Part shown: piece after piece, positions 34,607-43,268 of the stretch
How positions within the stretch are numbered: position 1 is the first letter of the stretch
Layout: every line of letters begins with the position of its first letter
From: Planctomycetota bacterium
Lineage (GTDB): Bacteria > Planctomycetota > UBA8742 > UBA2392
Reading direction: 5' to 3'
Assembly: GCA_019636195.1 (NCBI GenBank)
Contig: JAHBYA010000004.1
Location: 305,437-369,436 of the forward strand
DNA: 64,000 nt
Position numbers and translations under genes: made by a program
Notes under the pieces: generated by a model
Seen by the model: the letters and a program-made list of their open reading frames with translations, nothing else
Told to the model about the DNA's origin: nothing
Databases searched by the model: none

Positions 34607-36823
34607 TCACTTCACGCCCAACTCGATGCGCTTGAGTTCGCGGATTTCGTCGCGCAGCAGGGCCGCCGTTTCAAAATCCAGGTTCTTGGCGGCCTCGAAC
34701 ATTTCTTTTTCGAGCTTGCTGATCAGTTTGGGCACCTCGGCGCGATCGACGATGCGTTCAACGCCGCGCGGCGGCTCATGCACCGGCGGGTACTTGTCGG
34801 CAAGCTTCTTCTTGCGGCCCTCCAGCGCGCCAGCCTTTTCCGCTGCTTGCAGCGCCCTGCGCGTGGCGAAGTTGCGGCCGGTTTCGGTGGCCGCGCTGCC
34901 ATCGCCCCGGCCGGGGTCGCGCACGCTGCCGGGCTTCTTGCGTTTGCCCTTCTGGCCGGGCCACTCGTAGTGGGTGTAGGTTTCTTCTTCTTTATCGACT
35001 GTCACGTAGTCGGCTTCAAATATGCTGGCCAGCACGTCGTCAATCTTGCTGATGATTGTGCGCGGCGTGATGTTGTGCTGCTGGTTGTAAGCTTCCTGTA
35101 GCCGGCGGCGGCGCTCGGTTTCGTCAATCGCGCCCTGCATGCTTTGCGTGACCTTGTCGCCGTACATGATCACGCGGCCGTTGATGTTGCGCGCGGCGCG
35201 GCCCACCATCTGGATCAATGAGTTGTGGCTTCGCAGGTAGCCTTCGCGGTCGGCGTCGAGTATTGCCAGCAGGCTGACCTCGGGCAGGTCAAGGCCCTCG
35301 CGCAGCAGGTTGATGCCGACCAGTATGTCAAACTCGCCCTTGCGCAAATCGCGCAGGATCTCGGTGCGTTCAATCGTGTCGATGTCGGCGTGCAGATACC
35401 GTACCTTGAAATCAAGGTCCGCCAGGTACGCCGCCAGGTCTTCGGCCATGCGCTTGGTCAGGCAGCACACCAGCGCGCGCTCGTTGCGGCCGATCACGGT
35501 GCGCAACTCGCCGATCAAATCGTCCACTTGCCCCTTGGCCGGCTTGACCTCGATGGGAGGGTCAATCAGGCCCGTGGGGCGCACGATCTGTTCGACGACG
35601 TGGCCCAGCGACCTTTCAAGCTCGTAGTTGCCGGGCGTTGCGCTGACGTACAGCGTCTGGCGCTTGATGGCTTCACACTCTTCGAACTTGAGGGGCCGGT
35701 TGTCGATGGCGCTGGGCAGGCGAAAGCCGAACTCGACCAGCACCTCTTTGCGCGCGCGGTCGCCCTTGTACATGCCGCCGATCTGGGGCACGGTCACGTG
35801 GCTTTCGTCCAGCATCAGCAGCGCGTTCTGCGGCAGGTAGTCCAGCAGGCAGGGCGGCGGGCTGCCGGGCGCGCGGTGCTCAAAGTGGCGCGAGTAGTTT
35901 TCGATGCCCTTGCAGGCGCCGATTTCACGGATCAGTTCAAGGTCGTACTTCGTGCGCTGCTCAATGCGCTGGGCCTCCAGCAGTTTGCCCTTGGTCTTGA
36001 AGTACTCGATCTGCTGGACCAGCTCTTTCTCGATGTTCTCGAGCGCAAGGTCCAGCTTGCTTTGCGGCGTGACATAGTGGGTGGCAGGGTAAATCGTCAC
36101 CTTGTCCAGTTCGCCCATGACTTCGCCGGTCAGCGGATCAATCTCCCATATGCCTTGCAGGTCATCGCCGTAAAACTCAAGGCGGATGACCTTGTCTTCT
36201 TCGTAGATCGGAAAGATGTCCAGCACGTCGCCGCGAACGCGGTAGGTGCCGCGCTGCAGGTCAAAGTCGTTGCGCGTGTACTGAATTTCGACCAGCTTGC
36301 GCACCGACTTTTTGCGGCTTAGCGGCACGCCTTTTTCGGCGTAGAGCAATGCCCCCTGATAGGCCTCCGGCGAGCCCAGCCCGTAAATGCAGCTTACGCT
36401 GGCGACGATGATGACATCGCGCCGGTCAAGCAGGCTGCGGGTGGCGCTGTGGCGCAGGCGGTCAATGCGTTCGTTTTGCGCGCTGTCTTTTTCAATGTAG
36501 GTGTCGGTTTGCGGCACGTACGCTTCGGGCTGGTAATAGTCGTAGTAGCTCACGAAGTATTCGACCGCGTTGTAAGGAAACAGCTTCTTGAACTCGCTGA
36601 ACAGCTGCGCCGCCAGTGTCTTGTTCGGCGCCATGATCAGCGCGGGCCGGTTAAGTCGCTCAATCACCTTGGCCATTGTGAACGTCTTGCCGCTGCCGGT
36701 GACGCCCAACAGGGTCTGAAACGGGGCGCCTTGCTCAAAGCCGCGCACCAGCGCGTCTATGGCTTGCGGCTGGTCGCCCGCGGGTGAGTTGTCGGACACA
36801 AGTTTGAAGGGCTTCTGCGGCAT
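34607..36823 (-). CDS. uvrB: UvrABC system protein B
   Basis: The product is 738 residues; family members are usually 660-710, the extra being in the basic C-terminal linker. Walker A is [11 protein letters not shown] (about 40-50). The beta-hairpin that grips DNA is [17 protein letters not shown]. Helicase motifs include [11 protein letters not shown] and the QMVGRAARN block. The C-terminal UVR domain ([20 protein letters not shown]) binds UvrC. UvrB verifies damage in nucleotide-excision repair after loading by UvrA. uvrA and uvrC are not in the window. Confidence 0.97.
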   Translation of the reverse strand: MPQKPFKLVSDNSPAGDQPQAIDALVRGFEQGAPFQTLLGVTGSGKTFTMAKVIERLNRPALIMAPNKTLAAQLFSEFKKLFPYNAVEYFVSYYDYYQPEAYVPQTDTYIEKDSAQNERIDRLRHSATRSLLDRRDVIIVASVSCIYGLGSPEAYQGALLYAEKGVPLSRKKSVRKLVEIQYTRNDFDLQRGTYRVRGDVLDIFPIYEEDKVIRLEFYGDDLQGIWEIDPLTGEVMGELDKVTIYPATHYVTPQSKLDLALENIEKELVQQIEYFKTKGKLLEAQRIEQRTKYDLELIREIGACKGIENYSRHFEHRAPGSPPPCLLDYLPQNALLMLDESHVTVPQIGGMYKGDRARKEVLVEFGFRLPSAIDNRPLKFEECEAIKRQTLYVSATPGNYELERSLGHVVEQIVRPTGLIDPPIEVKPAKGQVDDLIGELRTVIGRNERALVCCLTKRMAEDLAAYLADLDFKVRYLHADIDTIERTEILRDLRKGEFDILVGINLLREGLDLPEVSLLAILDADREGYLRSHNSLIQMVGRAARNINGRVIMYGDKVTQSMQGAIDETERRRRLQEAYNQQHNITPRTIISKIDDVLASIFEADYVTVDKEEETYTHYEWPGQKGKRKKPGSVRDPGRGDGSAATETGRNFATRRALQAAEKAGALEGRKKKLADKYPPVHEPPRGVERIVDRAEVPKLISKLEKEMFEAAKNLDFETAALLRDEIRELKRIELGVK

Positions 36824-36890
36824 CGCGGCAGCATATCAACGCACCCGACAGGCCGGCGCAATCCCGCGCCCGTTTGTCCATCTCAGTACG

Positions 36891-36971
36891 GAAAGGCACG
36901 AAGGGCGGACCTCTCGACGATCCGCAATGCTTTCGTGGCTTTGCAATTGGTGTTTTCGTGTTTTCGTGGCC
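36891..36971 (+). repeat. Short word-type repeats upstream of a secreted protein gene
   Basis: GAAAGGCACGAAGGGC (36891-36906) and GTGTTTTCGTGTTTTCGTGG (36950-36969) are phrases built on a CGTGTTTT/CACGAAG theme. They keep an artefactual upstream extension of the following gene open. They are the same kind of intergenic phrase as at 961-1075. Confidence 0.55.
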
Positions 36972-36981
36972 AAATGACGCC

Positions 36982-38169
36982 ATGAAACGACTGTTGCTCA
37001 TCACGCTGGCGCTCTGCCTCTCATCCGCGACTTCGCTCGCCAAAGACGAGCCCCAGGTTGTCACCCTCGATGCGCCCCATGAGGGCAAGTTCGCCACCGC
37101 GCCGCGCGTGTTTGCCCACGAGGGCAAGTTCCCAGCCGACAGCGCCGTGCGCGGCCCCGACGGCAAGGACGTGCCCAGCTACTACGACACCAAGAACAGC
37201 CGGATGTTGTTTCTGGGTGAGGTGCCTGCGGGCGGCGGCAAGTTCACGATTCATCCGGGTGTGAAGTCCAAGGCCAAGCTGCCCGCCTGGAAGAAGGGCA
37301 AGACCGGCAAGGAAGTCCGCGAGATCGACTTTGGCGGCCTGAAGGTCAAGCGCGCCAACGCCCAGCTTGAAAGCGACTTGATCAGGCTGAAGCTCGACCC
37401 AGAAAAGGAGATCCACGGCCGCCTTGAGATCACAACGCTTAAGGGCAGCTATAAGCTCGAACTGAGCCCGCTGGGCCAGGCCTACGGCTGCATCGACGAC
37501 CTGAAGCACCTGAGCAACGCCACCAGCGACGAAAACAGCGCCACCGGCCAACCGGACGAGCAGCAGTTGTTTGCGATTTTTGCGGTGCCTGAAAGGGCCA
37601 CGCTGATTGAGCCCAACCCGTTTCAGCGCCGGCTGCGCGTTGATTGCGTTGACTTCGCGCGCAAGAACAACAAGGAAATCCTCGACCTGTACGACGACTA
37701 CGCCTACGAAGTAACGCTGACATGGGGCAGCCCGGTGGTGACGATCCAGGCCTTTCGCAAGCTCAAGACCGACTACTACAACCACAACGGCGTGAACCTT
37801 AACGAGTTCTATATCGACGGCTTTCCGGTGCAGTTGCAGATGCCCGGCTGGGAAGCGCCGCGCGACGAGACAACAACCGGGCCCGGCACGATCCTGAACA
37901 TCAAGTTCAAGAACGCCATGCTGCTGGGCAACAAGGGCAGCACCACGCTGATTCACCAGCCGGATTTCGAGAAGCTGGGCATCGAAGGCCCATGCATGAT
38001 CGCCAAGCAGGACCGGGTCATGACCGTGATAAGCCAGACCTGGCACCAGGGCTGGCGCGCGTACCGCATCAAGGCGGGCGACTACAACGACACCGTCAAC
38101 CTGGTGTGCGACGTAAAAGGCGAAAAGCAATTCGCCGACTGGCTGCCGGAACTTGGCGTCACTCAATGA
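36982..38169 (+). CDS. Secreted protein of unknown function
   Basis: The product is 395 residues from the ATG at 36982; an open extension to 36874 is repeat DNA. The signal peptide is MKRLLLITLALCLSSATSLA. The mature protein is rich in Lys and beta-strands, with segments such as VPSYYDTKNSRMLFLGEVPA, EIHGRLEITTLKGSYKLELS and DRVMTVISQTWHQGWRAYRI. No known family is recognised. The gene is preceded by divergent uvrB and followed by a hairpin shared with clpC, so it is probably monocistronic. Confidence 0.7.
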   Translation: MKRLLLITLALCLSSATSLAKDEPQVVTLDAPHEGKFATAPRVFAHEGKFPADSAVRGPDGKDVPSYYDTKNSRMLFLGEVPAGGGKFTIHPGVKSKAKLPAWKKGKTGKEVREIDFGGLKVKRANAQLESDLIRLKLDPEKEIHGRLEITTLKGSYKLELSPLGQAYGCIDDLKHLSNATSDENSATGQPDEQQLFAIFAVPERATLIEPNPFQRRLRVDCVDFARKNNKEILDLYDDYAYEVTLTWGSPVVTIQAFRKLKTDYYNHNGVNLNEFYIDGFPVQLQMPGWEAPRDETTTGPGTILNIKFKNAMLLGNKGSTTLIHQPDFEKLGIEGPCMIAKQDRVMTVISQTWHQGWRAYRIKAGDYNDTVNLVCDVKGEKQFADWLPELGVTQ

Positions 38170-38195
38170 ACGACGCCCGCGGTTGCGGGCGTCGT
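38170..38195. terminator. Hairpin between convergent genes, probably bidirectional terminator
   Basis: ACGACGCCCGC (38170-38180), loop GGTT, GCGGGCGTCGT (38185-38195): a perfect 11-bp stem. It starts right after the stop of the secreted protein gene (38169) and lies 18 bases past the stop of the convergent clpC, so it could serve both. Confidence 0.65.
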
Positions 38196-38212
38196 ATTGG
38201 GCAGCGTGAACT

Positions 38213-40813
38213 TTACTCGGCGGCGACGGTGGCGGTTTCGGACTTGTCTTTCTTCTTGTCCTTGCCGTCCTTGGGCTTGTCGGAGTAAACGAAGTCCAGC
38301 TCGGTCTTGTCTTTGATTTCCTTGCCGTCTTCGTCTTTGGCCTTCCTTACCCCGACTGTTACCTTGTGCTTGCCGGCCAGCTTGCCGCGCAGCAGTTCTT
38401 CTGACAGCGGGTTTTCGATGTACTTTTCGATGCCGCGGCGCAGCGGCCGGGCGCCGAACTCCAGGTTCTGGACTTCCTTGGTCGCGAGCACCCACTCTTT
38501 GGCTTCGACGGGTACTTCAAGCTCAATCTCGTGCTGCGCCAGACGCTTGCGCACGCCCTTGATCTCGATGTCGAAGATCTTGTACAGGTCTTCCTTGTTC
38601 AGCGGCTTGAACACGATGATTTCGTCAAGCCGGTTCAAAAACTCCGGCTTGAAGTGACGCTCGATTTCGTGCATCAGCATTTCGCGCATCTTGTCGTGGC
38701 GAGATGCGTCGTCTTTCTTGACGAAGCCCAGCCCCGTCTGGTTCTTGATAATGTTCGCGCCGATGTTGCTGGTCATGATCAGCACGACGTTCTTGAAGTC
38801 CACGATGCGCCCGAAGCTGTCGGTGAGCTGCCCTTCTTCCATTACTTGCAGCAGCATGTTGTACACGTCGGGGTGGGCCTTTTCGATTTCGTCCATCAGC
38901 ACCACGGCGTACGGGCGGCGGCGGATCTTTTCCGTCAACTGGCCGCCTTCTTCATAGCCCACGTAGCCCGGGGGCGCGCCGACAAGCCGCGAGACATTGA
39001 ATTTTTCCATGTACTCGCTCATGTCAATCTGCACCAGCGCTTCGTCTGACCCGAACATGAACTCGGCCAGTGCCTTGCACAGCAGCGTCTTGCCCACACC
39101 GGTCGGGCCGACGAACAGGAAGCTGCCGATCGGGCGTTTCGGGTTTTTCAGGCCGGCGCGCGAACGGCGCAGCGCGCGCGCGATTTGGCCGATGGCTTCG
39201 TCCTGTGAAATCACGCGCTTGTGCAGCTCTTCTTCCATCTTCAGCAAGCGCTCGGATTCGCCCTGGTCGATGCGCGTGAGCGGGATGCCGGTCATTTTGC
39301 TGACCGTTTCGCAGATCACTTCCTCGTCCACCGTGCCGCTGATGACGTTGGCTTGCTCGCGCCATTCGCGCTGCATGCGTTCTTTTTCCTTGCGCAACTG
39401 CATGGCCTTGTCGCGCAACTGGGCGGCTTTTTCGTACTCCTGGTTGCTGATCGCTTCGTCCTTCTCCGACTCAAGGCGGTCGATCTCGCCGTTCAGGTCA
39501 CTGAGATCGGGCGGCTTGCTCATGCTGCGCAGCCTTACGCGGGCGCCGGCTTCGTCCATCACGTCAATGGCCTTGTCCGGCAGAAAGCGGCTGGGGATGT
39601 AGCGGGATGAAAGGTCAACGCAACCCTTGAGCGCGTCGTCGGTGTAGCGCACGCGGTGGTGCGTTTCGTAGCGGTCTTTGAGGCCGTGCAGGATGGCAAG
39701 CGCGTCTTCAATGGACGGCGGCTCAACCATTACCTGTTGGAAGCGGCGCTCTAATGCGCCGTCCTTTTCAATGTAGCGGCGGTACTCGTCCAGCGTGGTC
39801 GCGCCAATCACCTGCACTTCGCCGCGCGAAAGTGCGGGCTTGAGCACGTTACTGGCGTCGATGGCGCCTTCCGCGCCGCCGGCGCCTACCAGCGTGTGCA
39901 GCTCGTCGATGAACAGGATGACATTCTTGGCGCGCCGCACTTCGGTCATTACGGCCTTGATGCGCTCTTCAAACTGGCCGCGGTACTTGGTGCCGGCGAC
40001 CATCATGGCAAGGTCAAGCACGACAATACGCCGGTCACGCAGTAGCTCAGGCACGTTGCCGTTGATGACTTCCTGCGCCAGGCCCTCGACAATTGCGGTC
40101 TTGCCGACGCCGGCTTCGCCGATCAGCACCGGGTTGTTCTTGGTGCGGCGGCAAAGCACCTGAATCACGCGCTCAATTTCGTTCTTGCGCCCGATCACCG
40201 GGTCAAGGCTGCCTTCGCGGGCCAACTCGGTCAGGTCGCGCCCGAATGCGTCCAGCGCCGGGGTCTTGCTCTTTTCATTGCCCTGCGCGGCGTTGCCGGG
40301 GCCGATGCTGGCTGTGTCGCGGGGCTTGCTGCGGCGGCCGGTGTCTTCCTTGCCGGCGCCGGCCTGGTTTGCGTCAGGGCTGAGCAGGTCAAGCACTTCT
40401 TCGCGGACTTCGTCCAGCCGCACGCCCAGGTTCATAAGAACCTGCGCGGCGATGCCTTCGTTTTCGCGCAGCAGGCCGAGCAACAGGTGCTCGGTGCCGA
40501 CGTGTTCGTGGTTCAGGGTTGCGGCTTCTTCTTTGGCGAGGTCGATCACGCGCTTGGCGCGCGGGGTAAACGGCAGCTTGCTGGGCGCGGTCATGACCTG
40601 CGGGCCCTGCTGTACGAGTTTTTCGATCTCGAGCCTGATCTTGCGCAGGTCAACATCCATGTTGCGCAGCACGGTGGCGGCGACGCCGCTGCCCTCAAGG
40701 ATCAACCCGAGCAGGATGTGCTCTGTGCCGATGTACTCGTGGTTGAACTTCTGGGCCTCCTGCCTTGCCAGGCCGAGTACCTTGCGTGCGCGTTCAGTGA
40801 ATTGCTCAAACAT
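38213..40813 (-). CDS. clpC: ClpC-type AAA+ unfoldase (HSP100)
   Basis: The product is 866 residues. A double Clp N-domain comes first ([20 protein letters not shown], then the second repeat near 80-145). The first AAA+ module has [20 protein letters not shown]-like middle domain ([20 protein letters not shown]) marks the ClpC rather than ClpA or ClpB class. The second AAA+ module has [16 protein letters not shown] and [14 protein letters not shown]. The C-terminus is Lys/Asp-rich. With ClpP it degrades unfolded or tagged proteins. clpP and adaptor genes are not in the window. The closely spaced ATG follows GGCGAAC, a weak ribosome site. Confidence 0.95.
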   Translation of the reverse strand: MFEQFTERARKVLGLARQEAQKFNHEYIGTEHILLGLILEGSGVAATVLRNMDVDLRKIRLEIEKLVQQGPQVMTAPSKLPFTPRAKRVIDLAKEEAATLNHEHVGTEHLLLGLLRENEGIAAQVLMNLGVRLDEVREEVLDLLSPDANQAGAGKEDTGRRSKPRDTASIGPGNAAQGNEKSKTPALDAFGRDLTELAREGSLDPVIGRKNEIERVIQVLCRRTKNNPVLIGEAGVGKTAIVEGLAQEVINGNVPELLRDRRIVVLDLAMMVAGTKYRGQFEERIKAVMTEVRRAKNVILFIDELHTLVGAGGAEGAIDASNVLKPALSRGEVQVIGATTLDEYRRYIEKDGALERRFQQVMVEPPSIEDALAILHGLKDRYETHHRVRYTDDALKGCVDLSSRYIPSRFLPDKAIDVMDEAGARVRLRSMSKPPDLSDLNGEIDRLESEKDEAISNQEYEKAAQLRDKAMQLRKEKERMQREWREQANVISGTVDEEVICETVSKMTGIPLTRIDQGESERLLKMEEELHKRVISQDEAIGQIARALRRSRAGLKNPKRPIGSFLFVGPTGVGKTLLCKALAEFMFGSDEALVQIDMSEYMEKFNVSRLVGAPPGYVGYEEGGQLTEKIRRRPYAVVLMDEIEKAHPDVYNMLLQVMEEGQLTDSFGRIVDFKNVVLIMTSNIGANIIKNQTGLGFVKKDDASRHDKMREMLMHEIERHFKPEFLNRLDEIIVFKPLNKEDLYKIFDIEIKGVRKRLAQHEIELEVPVEAKEWVLATKEVQNLEFGARPLRRGIEKYIENPLSEELLRGKLAGKHKVTVGVRKAKDEDGKEIKDKTELDFVYSDKPKDGKDKKKDKSETATVAAE

Positions 40814-41053
40814 GTTCGCCTCGTTGCGGCGCTGCCCCCAGGGCCGCGGGTTTGCAATGCGTCAGGTTCAACGGTAGCGGTGATCTGCGCCGCGTCAATT
40901 GCCCGCCGATGTGGATAAAACGCGCATCCGGGGCCGATTGATTCCGCATCATTTCCCCTCCAGCCCCGTGCAAACACCGTGCCCACCCTGATTTCAGCCG
41001 TGAACCGCCGCGTCGGCAATCTATGCTGCGGGTACACACAAGAGGAGACTCCC

Positions 41054-42073
41054 ATGAAGAACGTTGTTTCTACGGCGTTGGCGGCGCTTGTCCTTGTGAC
41101 GGCCTCAGTTACCGGCACGCCCTCGGCCCAGCCAGCCGCCACCGGCGACGCATTACAGGCGCAGGCTGAGCGCGTACGCAGTGCGCTGTTTACGGGCACG
41201 CCGGACGAGTTTTTCAACGCGATAGCGCCGTGGCTGCAGGGGCGGGTACGCCTGAACCAGGAAGACACGGTAGAGCAGTTGACGAACTTGCGGGACAAGT
41301 CGCCGGGATTTGCCGATGACTTCAAGAAGGAGCTGGAAGAGCACCTGTACGGGCAAGGCGGCATGGACCCGGACCGCCAAAGCGGCATCAAGACCCTGGA
41401 CGACGTGATCAACGCCAGGCCCGCGCTGGTGTTTGCGGTGCGTTACGGCTTCTTCAAGGTCCGCGCGGAAAAGATGAAGGCGCGGGTCAGCAAGCGCTGG
41501 CACCTTGTGGATCGCAGCGTCGGCAGCGCGAGCCAAGGCAGGTTGAACCAGCAGGTGGGGACGGTGCGGTTCGGCAGCGTCGGCCACCACGACATGATTG
41601 AGGTGCGTTGCGTGGCGGAGGGCACCCAGTGGCAGGTGGTGGACGTACGAGTGAGCATGGGGGCGCTGGAGCTGGATTTTGAAGGCTGCCCGGCGCTGAA
41701 CAACCCGATCGACGACGCCGTCGAGTGGAGATCGCAGATCGCCGAGATTCGCGAAGAAGGCGAACAGATGCTGCAGGCGTACAAGAACCAGACGCGCGTG
41801 TACTTCGCAAAACACGGCAAGGCGCCAGCCACGTTGGTCGCAGATTGCGGCGCCGGTGCAGAGGACCTTGAAGGAGTGTTCTTCACAATCCGCGACAAGG
41901 TGTACAAGAAGCCCGACATGGAGCGCAGCGCGCTGGTGGTCAACCCGATGGACGAGAGCTTCGGCTGGGGGGCGATCTACTACAATTACGCGGACGGCAA
42001 CTCAGACCTGAAGTGGTATGCGAACAGCGCAGACCTTGAGGCGGACCTGAAGGCCTTCGAGACCGCAAAGTAG
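41054..42073 (+). CDS. Secreted protein of unknown function
   Basis: The product is 339 residues from the ATG at 41054, with AGAGGAGA 6 bases upstream. The signal peptide is MKNVVSTALAALVLVTASVT, cleaved near PSAQPA. The mature part contains helical regions (AERVRSALFTGTPDEFFNAI) and a strand-rich middle (VGTVRFGSVGHHDMIEVRCV). The C-terminus is charged, with NSADLEADLKAFETAK. No family recognised. Its stop is followed by a strong hairpin, and it converges on the selenoprotein gene. Confidence 0.7.
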   Translation: MKNVVSTALAALVLVTASVTGTPSAQPAATGDALQAQAERVRSALFTGTPDEFFNAIAPWLQGRVRLNQEDTVEQLTNLRDKSPGFADDFKKELEEHLYGQGGMDPDRQSGIKTLDDVINARPALVFAVRYGFFKVRAEKMKARVSKRWHLVDRSVGSASQGRLNQQVGTVRFGSVGHHDMIEVRCVAEGTQWQVVDVRVSMGALELDFEGCPALNNPIDDAVEWRSQIAEIREEGEQMLQAYKNQTRVYFAKHGKAPATLVADCGAGAEDLEGVFFTIRDKVYKKPDMERSALVVNPMDESFGWGAIYYNYADGNSDLKWYANSADLEADLKAFETAK

Positions 42074-42082
42074 CCAAATGCA

Positions 42083-42112
42083 ACCGGGGGCAGGCCCGTG
42101 CCTGCCCCCGGT
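42083..42112. terminator. Strong 13-bp hairpin between convergent genes
   Basis: ACCGGGGGCAGGC (42083-42095), loop CCGT, GCCTGCCCCCGGT (42100-42112), followed on the plus strand by GTTTCGTT. It lies between the stops of two convergent genes (42073 and 42128) and probably ends both transcripts. Confidence 0.75.
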
Positions 42113-42127
42113 GTTTCGTTGCATCCA

Positions 42128-43111
42128 CTACATGCTTTCCGCCAGTTTCCGTGCTTCGTCTGCGGCGGCGGTGCCTTCGTACTTCTTGTAGAAGTCGTTC
42201 AACGCCTTCTTCTTGGCGGCGCTGTCCTTTGCCTTTTCGTTGGCTTGCAGCGTCTTCTCAAGCGCGTCCCAAGCCGACAGCTCCTTCTTTACGTCCTTGT
42301 CCTTGCGCAGTTCTTTGGCCTCGTCTTCGGCGGCCTTGCCTTCGTCGGTGCCCTTGAAGCCCTTGGCCAGCGTGTCCAGCGCCTTCAGGGCGTCGTGGTA
42401 GCGACGGCTGGCCTTGCCTGCCTCGGCCTGGCCCTGGAGCTTCTTGGCCACTTCATCGACGCGGTTGATGATGAAGTCCGCGTCGGCGACAAAGGCCTCG
42501 TTGTCCGCCTTCTTTTCCTTTGCCTTTTCGGCGTCGCTGCGGGCCTGCGCGTAGTTGCCCGCGACAAACGCCTGTGCCACTTTTTCCAGACCCGGCGCAA
42601 CTTCAAGCTTGCCCAGACCGGGGTACTTGATGCGCGCCAGCTCTTTTTCAATCACAGCCTCGTAGCCGCTGCGACCTTCCCACACCACCTTGGCGTCCGG
42701 CCCGATCACGAAACCGTAGGGCAGGCCGCTCCAGCCGTTGCGGTAGCCGCTGAAGTCCGACCCGTTGTAGGGGCAAGGCACCTTGCAGCCGCGATCCGCC
42801 AGGAACTTTTCAACTTCTTCCCGTGGGTGGCTCTGCGCATAAACAATGAAAATGTGCAGGCCCTTTTCCTTCTTCTCCGTGTAGAGCTTGTTGAGCGAAG
42901 GCAACGCCTTCACACAAGGCCCTCAGTTGATGCCCCAGAACTTGATGAGGACCACGTCGCCCTTGCACTGCTCAAAGGTCGTGGCTTCGGGCGCGTTGAT
43001 GCAGTCTTTCGCGTCGAAAGACGGGGCGTCCTTGCCCTCAAGAACCTTTTGGGCAAACAGCGACGGCGCGAATGCCGCCAGCATCAAGAGCGCGATCACG
43101 CTCGTTTTCAT
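42128..43111 (-). CDS. Secreted thioredoxin-fold protein, probable selenoprotein (UGA read as Sec)
   Basis: Two ORFs in one frame are split by a single TGA at 42925-42923. Read through, they give 327 residues from the ATG at 43111 (AGGAG upstream). Signal peptide: MKTSVIALLMLAAFAPSLFA. A thioredoxin/TlpA-like domain follows: VVLIKFWGIN, the UGA codon as residue 63, then GPCVKALPSLNKLY. The stop therefore falls exactly on the first Cys of the W-x-x-C-G-P-C active site, giving U63-G-P-C66. The cis-Pro region can be seen at NGWSGLPYGFVIGPDAKVVW. Residues about 150-327 are a Lys/Glu-rich helical region. A SECIS-like hairpin follows the UGA. A nonsense mutation is the alternative, but the frame stays open for 264 further codons. 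It probably acts as a disulfide or peroxide reductase outside the cytoplasm. Confidence 0.78.
42891..42922 (-). promoter_or_regulatory. Candidate bacterial SECIS element just after the UGA
   Basis: On the minus strand, 8 continuous pairs (42913-42906 with 42902-42895: GUGAAGGC/GCCUUCGC, including one U-G) close a GUU apical loop (42905-42903). A U-U mismatch and three more pairs (42917-42915 with 42893-42891) extend the stem. The loop begins with G, 18 bases after the UGA. Stem, loop and spacing fit the known rules for bacterial selenocysteine insertion elements recognised by SelB. Confidence 0.7.
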
Positions 43112-43268
43112 GTGCAATCTCCTGAATTCTTGCATCTATTGGTGTACGCGTGACACGCCTTCTTACGCGGAAAAACCAGCGAACTATATAGGATAGAACC
43201 TTTGGGCGGGTGCGGGGTTTCGCATTTTCTTTTCTGCACAGCCCTTTGTGCAGTAACGGTTTAGAACA

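Noticed and set aside
42921..42926. Treating the split thioredoxin-like gene as a pseudogene or sequencing error
   Set aside because: The single interruption is TGA at the exact catalytic Cys codon, the frame is open on both sides for hundreds of bases, and a SECIS-like hairpin follows. A decayed gene would not be expected to show all three. It stays the main alternative.
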